Assembly: GCF_963169125.1 (NCBI RefSeq)
Contig: NC_084796.1
Span: 212,415,948-212,479,947, forward strand
DNA from: Humulus lupulus
Taxonomy: Eukaryota; Streptophyta; Magnoliopsida; Rosales; Cannabaceae
Length of the DNA stretch: 64,000 bases
Direction: 5' to 3'
Positions 55,601 to 64,000 of this stretch are shown here, piece by piece (the stretch's first letter is position 1; the number at the start of each line of letters is the position of its first letter). Below the pieces are notes generated by a model. It made no database searches and was not told the DNA's origin. It was given only the letters and a program-made list of their open reading frames with translations. The position numbers were made by a program, and so were the translations under genes.

Positions 55601-56930
55601 AACGACTCTTGAGATTAGATCAATGCACTGGATTTTCATTGATTAGGCAATCTATGATATGATTTACTTACACATTTGGGGTGTGATGTCTTTTACAAGG
55701 CATTGACCAAGTAGATAAGATTGGATGTATTTAGTTACGTCAGACTAGGACCGATGTTGATTATTGATTGATAAATAAGTATCATTGTTATCGAATCTAA
55801 TTAATGTCACAACGTCGACCATAGATTAAATCGATCTTAATTATGAGTGATCATATTATGCTAATTATATTATTTAAATCTTTTGACTTGTTCGTTACGA
55901 GCTTACCCTACGGTCTAGCCCATACTCACATTTTGGAGATTTAGTAGTGTAATTGAGTGGAAGTATTATTCATAGATATGAAATCTATAACTTCTGTGTA
56001 AGAAGTGAAAATATTATTTCCTTAATTGCTTTGTTCAAAAGGTTAAATGATTAAGATCTCATTTCTGTGATTGAATTCATGGAAATGTGATTTATAAGGA
56101 ACTTGGTGGGAATTAAGGATAAAATATTCATGATGGGTAAAACGGTAATTTGCACCCAGCTCGTTAGTAAGTCATCGATAGAGGACTGGCTGACTGTAAT
56201 CGATAGAGGATCTATGAATTCAAGAGTTCAATTCCAAGTCTATAGTGGAGTCATGAGGAATTAATAAGGTAGTGAAATTATTCATAAATAAATTCCCAGT
56301 AAATTATTGGAGCTAGATTTCATGGATTCATGGTCCCCACACTACCTTTGAGTAAATCATCTAGAATGTCTCAATTAATTGATCTAATTATCAATTAAGA
56401 TTTTTAAAGTTGACTAGGTCAATTTTTGAAAATTTTACAAAGATATGAGATTTAGAGAATAAAAGAGAAGCTTTGGGTAGATTTATTAATATTGATAAAT
56501 TGGTGTCAACATAAATAAATAATATTAAATAACGTTTCAAATTATAATTAATTATTTTGAATAAGGATATAATTAATTAATTAAAATAAATAAATAATTT
56601 TTTAAAAATTTATGCCCAATTGGGATTTAAATTCAGAAGAGAGATTGGGCCCAAGTCCATTTATGGGAGCCCAAGATTTTTATTTTTTGTTTATTATTTT
56701 TAATTAATGTAATAAATAAAGTCCATTAAGTCGCCTATATAAGGAATATGATATCTAAGGTTTTCATAAGTGAGTCTCAATTATTTCATTGGGTAAGTGA
56801 AAACCTAGACAGCCTAATCCTTTCTTAGCCACTCATTCTCTCCTTCTTCTCTTCTAAATCTCTATCCCATGTGTTGAGAACCAGTCCACACTAGTTCTAG
56901 GTTGATCAAAGGATTGGTGAGGAAGACTAT
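55601..56930 (+). mobile_element. Copia-like LTR, copy B
   Basis: Homologous to 8271-10254 but without the hAT insertion: GATTTATTAATATTGATAAA here against the filled site there. Shared landmarks include CATGGTCCCCACAC, TCTCAATTAATTGATC and ATGTGTTGAGAACC. It is cut at 56930 by the Tat-related LTR, so the LTR end is missing. Confidence 0.7.
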
Positions 56931-57687
56931 TGTTGACACGGTGTTTTGCCAATAGTGGATTAAGAAACCCGACAACAGAGATATTATGATTTCTTACTAA
57001 ACCGTGATTAGACAAATGAAAAATATAACAAACACTCACACTTTAAAATGGTTCAGTAGTTAAAATCCATCTAGTCCATGAGACAATCTTATTAATCTCT
57101 TTAAGGCTCTAAGTGAAATTTTTTCTTACAATTTCAGTAGAGTTTCTGTATATCAAGAAGCAACCCATTTTTCTATCCATTCCTCTGATAATTAAAGAGG
57201 GTTTTCTTGGACAGCTTTGGGTGACCGCGTACATAAACATGGTAAATAATAAATCGGAATAATCTCCCATTTACACAGGGATATGATTGCTTATGGAATT
57301 TACATCTGTTATCTCGGGTAATAAATGTGTAATAAAATCTGGGAGCGTATAAGGAATTTTCGAGTCTTTTAGGATCCTTCACTATGCGTCAAGACCACGC
57401 TTCCACGAGTTGAACACTTCCTTCGAGCTTGATGTCGGTGAGCTAACCTAACTTGACACGGGCCAAGTTCAATCTAGAAGGTGATCTAGCCATCACGCAT
57501 CTCGAACTAGGTTTTTGGTGCAAGAGGGGATCTAGAGACTATCTAGTTGTCGTACTGTCAAGTTTGACTCATGCTTCTCACACCAGAGTTAGCTAAATGT
57601 TCTACTTGTACACTTTCTTCATGCGCTTATCTTCTAGCTGTACCCCGGGTTGAGTGATTCAATTCTTATTTATTTTGGGGTACAACA
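56931..57687 (-). mobile_element. Tat-related 3' LTR
   Basis: Starts TGTTGACACGGTGTTTTGCC and ends GGTACAACA. On its right TTTGCCCCCCAAG is a minus-strand polypurine tract in the same position as in the complete Tat element. It shares the CTCTAGTCCA-type segment and overall length (757 bp) with the LTR at 39457. Confidence 0.75.
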
Positions 57688-58801
57688 TTTGCCCCCCAAG
57701 CTCCTACTTGTGCATGATGTCACCTCTGACACGCACAGTAGGGGCTTTTAGGCTTTTGCTATGTGAAATCGTGCCCACCCGCTACTTGAGTTCTAAACAC
57801 GTGTTAGTCTGTAATAGTTGCCTGTTCGGGTTTTGAGTGCTGTGACAACTGTCTTGTCAACTTTTTGCCGCCGTAGGAGTTATTTAACCTAGGCCCTTGG
57901 ATCACGAATTGATTCAATCGAGTGACCCAGATTTGTTCTTGAAGTTTACGTATAAATAGGAGAAATAGACATGAACCTCACCACTTTTGCATTAAAAAAA
58001 TTTCCCTTTCCTTCTCAGAGCACCTTCAGAAACCTTTGACATTCTCTCATTCTCCAGAAGCTTTCAGGCTACTATCTTTGGAGTTGTCATCACTTCCCTC
58101 GATCAAACATCTAATCTGTAAGTATTTCTATACTCGGTTTAAATTTCACCCTCTTATTTTTCAATAAGTTTTACGAAATTTCCAGTATAGTTTCTTACTT
58201 TGGCCATGTTCGAGTATAATAGGGGTTTTTGTTACGTCAAAACAATAATACTAGGTCTAATTAGAAATAATGTGCATAAAAATGGGTAATTTTATAGGTT
58301 TTGAATGAGGATCGTTTATGTATGCGTAGAACTTTTAGGGTTCTTAGGTTCAGTTCTGGGTAGCTTAAGAGTTACGATTCCCCAAGCGGTTTTGCATTAA
58401 ATATCTTTCAAAAAGGTATTGGGTCTGACATGCGAATCCTGAAGTATCAGGGGATTTCCAAAGTTTATAGCGCTTGGTTACTGAACGCACATGGACACAC
58501 GCGTTGTTGCTAGGAGATATCGTAGCTCGTGTGTTTCTTATGTCGAATAAATCAAATTCAATTCCTCGGGTCGTCGTACCTTTATCGTCGTAGCAAGGTT
58601 TTATCATACATCGCCTCTAACAGGCCACTTTGTTGTCAAGCGAGCTAGTTCAAGGCTTATTAGAAGAAGTCAGTTACTAGCTCCTCTTCCAAAACCAAGA
58701 GTAATGGCGAGCAGATTGCATCGAAGACCCCTATTCCCAACTTCAACCTAGTAGTAGATAGGGTGCTCGTAGTAGAACCCAACCCATTTTTTTAGGCTGA
58801 T
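57688..58801 (+). pseudogene. 5' part of a second Tat antisense gene with promoter
   Basis: Aligns with 40235-41400 of the complete element. Shared features are AGTAGGGGCTTTTAGGCTT, TATAAATAGG (57951-57960) and a pyrimidine-rich leader. A GTAAGT donor at 58118, GCTTAAGAGTTACGATTCCC ... CGGTTTTGC, and coding remnants near 58670-58800 (AACCCATTTTTTTAGGCTGA) also match. It is cut at 58801 by a gypsy LTR. No intact frame. Confidence 0.7.
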
Positions 58802-61219
58802 TTTAACGCCTTACTACCCTAGAGTCGTTACCATGTGATTTTAAAATGTGCCATTAGCTCGCTAATCGAGGTAGTAGATTAAAAAGTATGATTAATTTAA
58901 TAATGAATACTTGGTTAATGAAAATTCAGTATAAAAGGGGTGGTCATTCATTAAAATTATAAAAGTGTTATATTGGGATCCCAAAATACTGTTTAAAAAT
59001 ATATTTATAATTCAAAAGGTTACTTTATAATCGACCTAGGTGACAAAATCAAACATCTATAACCGCTCGTCAAAACATCCCAGTCGTGGTGGCCGGGTAG
59101 GCCAAACATGTACACACCGCTCCATGCCCTCCAACTCATGGTTGTTCGGTCCTTTTCCTCGCCCTTACGTGCACCACAGAGCACCCATGAGCCGAGTCCC
59201 AACAAGAGAACTTCACAGTAGAGCATACAATAATTCACTTCAATAAATACATACTTAATTAAAGACAGCAAGTAATTACACGTTTCCATTGGAATGCACA
59301 ACAGTATAGCAGTATAACAACACAATACCGTACTAACATAACAACCGAATAGTACACCAGCACAACAATACAGTAACATAGCAGTACAATAACACATCAG
59401 CATAATAACACAACAGTATAATAACACGACATTACAATAACTCAATAGCACAATACCACAGCAACGGCCTCCGCCCTTCGGGGTGCGCTATCAGGCACCA
59501 AGTCTGCAGTCCTAGCCGAACGGGTGTGTACAGAACCCTTGAGGGTCTCGCCCTGGCTGCCTGCATTTAGTATGCTTAACTCCGATCTCGGCCCCTTGCT
59601 GCTCCTGACTCTTGCGACTTCCGGCTCTTCCTGATCCCGGCTCTTGCCGATCAGCCATAATAACATGCATGACATAACAACTATAAAAAATACATACAAT
59701 GCTATACATCACACATCTCTACAGGCACAAACAGTTCACTTACCTAGTGTCCCGAGTTGACAACCCAAAGAGATCTCGAGCATGAGTCCTAATCCCGAGC
59801 CTTAGCGGTAAAACCTAGTCACAACACCATAACAAATAGATATCCATCAATCTCTAATCAGTTTAGAACTTTGGATACAAATACTAGCCTTCGGGACCTC
59901 GAATCCTACTAAACCGGGTGGTAGAATCCTTCTCAAGCCTTAACATATGAGTCCCCGAGCTTAAAACTTTAATTTGGTCACTTTTCCTAATTTGAGCCGC
60001 GACCTACCCCAGGGCCACGACCCGCTACCAAGTCAGAGAGCAAAGTTCTCTCTGCTGTAGGACACGGGCAGCAATGAACCCTGCCTACGCCGCATTGCCT
60101 GGGCAAGATCAGAGGCTCCCAAGGCCTCTTCACACACACAGACCGTGACGACTAAGGAACAGGGTCGCGACACGAGCCCCAAAACCTAGAAACTCCACCA
60201 TTTTCAGTGCGTTTTCCTTGACCTAACTTCACCAATTTCTACATAAACTTGCCCCAAACTCAGAATTATTTCCCAATCTTATAAAAACATAGTAGAACCA
60301 GCATATAACCATTAAAACTAAGCTAAAACCTCAACACAATTTGGAATCTCAATCTCTAAGTTTAAAACTCTAGAACACCCAAGATAAACAAGTCAAAGAT
60401 TAATCAAAACAAAATTAAACTTACCTCGACAAGGATCATGGCCCCTGAGCTACTCCTCAACACTTCTAGTTTATTTTCCCAAGTCCCCAGCCTTGATTTT
60501 CAGTCAATTCCTCAAGGAATTCCCCTTAGCTTCCAAATCTAATGAGAGGGAAATAGAGAGTCGAGAGAGAGAGAAGAGGTAGGCTGATAGGTGTGTGCGT
60601 GTGTTTTTTTTTTTATTTCTGGTTCCTTCTACAGAACCCCCAAGGCCTAAGCTGAGTCTATCCATAGTACAAAAGACAAAAATACCCCCAAGTCTATCAT
60701 AAATCCTTTAGTGTCACTAAGAGCAATCCCATCATTTGCCACCTCCCTCTAATTCCTCGATTGTTCCTATAAATTCCCATCTAATCCTGACATACCAAAA
60801 TAATTACCCATTACCCGATCAACCTCGGTTACATACCACATTCCCAAAATTCCCCTAGGCTCACCCCGAGCCGGGTATTAGACCTCGTTGTGACTTTTCC
60901 ACTATTATGTTCCCTAGGATCATCTCGGACCACATATCTCAAATATATCCCCATAACACTGGGGTCTCACTCATTACACATACATAATTACATTTATTCC
61001 CTCAACGGGCCAAATTACATACATGCACCTATTCACAGAAATGGTCCCACATGCATATTTAATACACATAAACAAGCATGTCTTATCACATTACCACACA
61101 ATTCATTTATATCATATAATCACACAAATAATCCATTACTAGCTCATATAATCCCAATTAGGCCCTCCAAGAACTGTAATCAAGGCACTCAGCCTTAATA
61201 AAAAATCTGCGATGTTACA
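58802..61219 (-). mobile_element. Gypsy LTR on the minus strand
   Basis: On the minus strand it starts TGTAACATCGCAGATT at 61219, just after a polypurine tract (AAGGAGGGGATAG, 61233-61221). It runs about 2.4 kb to roughly 58802, where TTTAACGCC may be a mutated TGTAACGCC end. This is the 3' LTR of an element lying to the right. The 78-codon and longer frames inside are not convincing proteins. Confidence 0.65.
59288..59460. repeat. ACA-rich degenerate short repeat in the gypsy LTR
   Basis: Irregular repetition of AACA(A/C)AATA, AGCAGTATAACAACAC and TAACACAACAGTATAATAAC. On the minus strand it gives a Cys/Leu-rich frame (MLLSYCNVVLLYCCVIMLMC), which reflects the repeat. Confidence 0.7.
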
Positions 61220-61469
61220 ACTATCCCCTCCTTATTAAAATTTTTCCATCAAAATTTATTCAAATACCTCGGGATATCAATCCCAAAAACATGACTACAA
61301 CCTTAGAATCAGGTCCTTTACTTTGTCACTACTTGCAACATCTTCACAAGAACAATAGTCTTAATTTGTAAGACCTTATCTCTTTTATCCATAATTTTTA
61401 TTCGCTTTTCCTTACACGGTAAGATTCACTGAATTTCTAGGGTTTCCTCACCCAACCAGGGGTCGTACT
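61220..61469 (-). pseudogene. C-terminal end of gypsy pol with polypurine tract
   Basis: On the minus strand, ILPCKEKRIKIMDKRDKV and LQIKTIVLVKMLQ resemble the segment at the end of gypsy integrase (usually ...LVKVLW) that precedes the pol stop. Further codons contain stops. It lies directly before the polypurine tract and LTR, as expected. It is cut at 61469 by another LTR. Confidence 0.6.
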
Positions 61470-64000
61470 TGTAGTGCACCAAATTTTTATTTTTAGATTA
61501 TTTAAATTTTTGTGATTTATTTGATTTAAATGTTAAGTGTGATGAATTGTTTTATTTAAGTGTTGTTATTTTATTTGGTTGATTATTTGTTTTATTTGAT
61601 TGTGTGTTATTTTATTTAATTGTTAGAAATGTTTTGGTTAATTAATTTAATAAGTGAATAATTGTGTAACATGTTATTTTACTATTAGTGTTACATTTTA
61701 ATTAAGTGTGACAATTGAGGTAATTATGTGAGCTATGGTGGAATGCACTAAGGTGCATGGTAGATAGTAATGCACCCTAGTGATTTAGTGTGTGCTAGTG
61801 CATGGTAGCATGGTGCACATGTGTAGATTTTCTACACATTTTATGTTTCCTTATTTTAGATTTTATTTGGGATAATTTATTAAAAAAAAAAAGAAAAAAA
61901 GAAAAGGGAAATAGGGAGTTGGGCGTGTGACCTAGTGGGAAAGGAATAATTTCCTTAAGATGGTAAAAATAAAAAATTTAAGACCATAATCATTTTGGGG
62001 ATAGGCATGATCATATTTTTATTCCTTTATATCTTTTCAAAATAAAGAGAAATTAAGAAAAATAAAAGGGAAATGGAAACTTACCTTATTGTGTTAGGGG
62101 AGACTTTATGGGAGGATTTGTGATAAAGAGGCTATGAAAGGATAGAAGAGCCTTTGCTCTTGTGTGTGTGGCTGCCGTGACAAAGAGAGAGAGGGATAGA
62201 GAGTGGCGTGTAGAGAGAGAGAGAGAGAGAGAGAGGAAGAAAGAAAGAAAGGAAGAAGGAAGGAGAAGGTGAAGAGGAACCCCCTAGAGTATGTCTTCTT
62301 GTTTTCTCTTTTGCATAATCTCTTTATTTGATAATATGTTATTGATTTGTGTTATTTTCTTGTGTGTGTTTGGGTTCTTCCTTCTCCTCATGGTGGCTTT
62401 CCCATAAAAACCCTAGGCTTGAACAAGGGTGTGGAGTTTGGGTATTGATCTTTTGTGTTCTTGATTTTACAATCAAGAGAGGTAATGGCCTTTTCTTAGC
62501 CCTTATATTGTTTTTGGTGGGTTGTATATGAGGTTTTGTTAATGGTGCTAATGGTTGATTTTGGTAGGATTGATGTATAGGATTTGGATTTTGTGAGAGT
62601 ATGATTTGTGTTTAAGGGTTGTGATGTTGATTTTGCTATGCATAAAAAATTATAATAATCTATGAGTGCATGTTTTGTGATTTCGGCCTAGGTACATCCA
62701 AGGGTGTTCTTGATATGTTATGTGATTTACAATATATTAGATCCATGTTTTAGGACCTATGTTATATGGGTAAGAGAATAAATGGCAATCTTGATATCTT
62801 GATCATGAAATTTTGTTAGATGCATGTTATATTTTGAATGATTAAATTATAAGATGCATGAAAATAATGATAGAAACATGTTAGGTTAATATAAGGCATA
62901 TGTGAATATGGTGCTTATAAATTACTATATGTTATTTTATAGATAGTGTTTTGTTGGTTTCATGGAATTGCAACAAATGGTTTTTAAAAGGATTCATGTG
63001 AATATGTTAGTGATATTAGAATCATGCATATTATAAGAGTATAATGAGATTTTAAGCATGTATGATTTTATGTAATTTTTGAGACAAAAGTTGAGTTTTA
63101 TAAAGAATTAAGCTTGCTGTTTTTTTTGTAAATAATTGGGTAAAAGTTGATAAAAAGATGAGTTGCATGCATAAATAATGTTCTTGATGAATATGTTAAT
63201 TTTTATGAAATTAAAAGAGGATTTTAAGTCTCATGTTATGATATTTTACTCAATTAATTTCCTACAGAATTTTTATTGAATTTTGGGAAAATATGGGTTT
63301 ATAAACTTGAATATGGTGATTTTTAATGATAATAATAGTTGCTGGAATTTTGTAATAAAATATGAAGTAAGTTTCACTAAAAATGAATTTGAGTAATTTT
63401 TGGAATAAATTATTTTTCCTAAGTTATGGTAATATTGAAAAATGATATTTTAATGGTATGAATGCATATTTTGTTAAATAATGATTTTTCTTTATTTTGA
63501 TTGAGAAAAATATTTAGACTCTATTTATTTGTGATTTTTGAATAAAATAAATGGTGGCTGAAAGTTTGTTTTAAAAAGGTTAACAATTGTTATGAAATTG
63601 TCACATATGGATTTTTGCTACTTAAAAACTAAGTCTTAAATAAATTAAATCAAAATGTATTTTTCCACACTTAAAATATATTTTTCACATCATTTTTGTG
63701 TAACACCATGATAAAATATATTTTTCTAAAGAAACATATTAAAATAGGTATTTTAATTAAATCCAAGCTTGTTGGGTAATTCTTGGTAAATTAATACTTA
63801 TTTAATGAAAATGTCACATATTTTATTTTGAGCTAAAATAAAATAAATTTATAAAATAAAATAAAGTTTTGAGAAATTTAATCAACTTAGAAATTTTAAG
63901 AGAAATAAAACATGTAATATGTCTATTGATTTTAAAATAATAAAAGAAACGTAGAATTATCGTTTTTGAAAACGTCTTTATTACGCAACGTTCCCACGTA
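61470..64000 (+). mobile_element. Long LTR-like sequence, open at the window end
   Basis: Begins TGTAGTGCACCAAATTTTTA, like other gypsy LTR starts here (TGTAGAGACC, TGTAACATCG). It continues for at least 2.5 kb with an AT-rich upstream half, a GA-rich leader and a long AT-rich tail. No primer site, gag or end is seen before 64000. The 60-codon frame at 62349-62531 is not convincing. Confidence 0.45.
62185..62272. repeat. GA-rich microsatellite
   Basis: AGAGAGAGAGGGATAGAGAG, then a run of about 12 GA dinucleotides and GAAAGAAAGGAAGAAGGAAGG. It lies where an LTR leader would be, as in the CT-rich leader of the first gypsy LTR at 3530-3575. Confidence 0.85.

Noticed and set aside
59020..59451. 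Cys/Leu-rich 143-codon frame on the minus strand
   Set aside because: It translates an ACA-rich degenerate repeat inside a gypsy LTR; no start context or domain.

Overview
The window is nuclear DNA from a flowering plant, most likely a eudicot. It is intron-bearing, AT-rich and dominated by transposable elements. The only trace of a cellular gene is a set of three minus-strand exons of a Patellin-type lipid-transfer protein (CRAL-TRIO plus start of the GOLD domain) at 1431-2252. They lie beside a 90-bp satellite (1-977). No rRNA, tRNA, CRISPR array or intact protein-coding host gene was found. All boundaries below were read by eye from target-site duplications (TSDs), terminal repeats and TG...CA ends.  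Layout. (1) 1-2.3 kb: satellite and Patellin exons. (2) About 2.4-8.2 kb: a plus-strand Ty3/gypsy element with LTR, initiator-Met primer site, an unexplained small reading frame ahead of gag, then decayed gag, protease and reverse transcriptase cut off at 8167. (3) 8.2-10.25 kb: a copia-like LTR copy carrying a 530-bp GC-rich hAT-type element; a second copy at about 55.6-56.9 kb shows the empty site. (4) 10.26-25.69 kb: an old copia element invaded twice, first by a gypsy LTR that is now solo (12872-21532, TSD TAATT) and holds a complete younger copia (14480-21258), and second by a 2.8-kb deleted CACTA element (22809-25634, TSD TTT). (5) 25.7-31.2 kb: a minus-strand copia LTR, a Mutator-type MITE, a CACTA-type MITE and quiet AT-rich sequence. 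(6) 31.2-55.4 kb: a nest of remnants of one CACTA-like family, holding a second CACTA (33429-54321, TSD AAA), which in turn holds a 12.1-kb Tat-lineage gypsy element (39457-51534, TSD GTGTC) inserted in the transposase gene. (7) 55.4-64 kb: copia-like LTR copy B, a Tat-related LTR with remnant of its antisense gene, a minus-strand gypsy 3' end, and a further long LTR running off the window.  How the parts work together. The large CACTA carries the usual two minus-strand genes: a tnp2-type transposase, split by the Tat insertion and also broken by stops, and a Transposase_24/TNPA-like gene fused to a Ulp1-type cysteine protease domain. Its ends, and those of the 2.8-kb derivative, carry arrays of ACTTCGGTT palindromes that are plausible transposase-binding sites, so the small copy looks like a non-autonomous partner. 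The Tat element has gag, protease, RT, two RNase H domains and integrase on the minus strand. On the plus strand, between integrase and the 3' LTR, it has a spliced antisense gene with its own TATA promoter and bZIP-type motifs. That promoter and first intron are recognisable again in the second Tat remnant at 57.7-58.8 kb.  The least expected signals are two hairpins just downstream of the copia pol gene, conserved between two copies (one with a paired C-G to T-A change); a copia leader that lacks the usual TGG primer site; the ORF between primer site and gag in the first gypsy element; and the Ulp1-domain CACTA gene.
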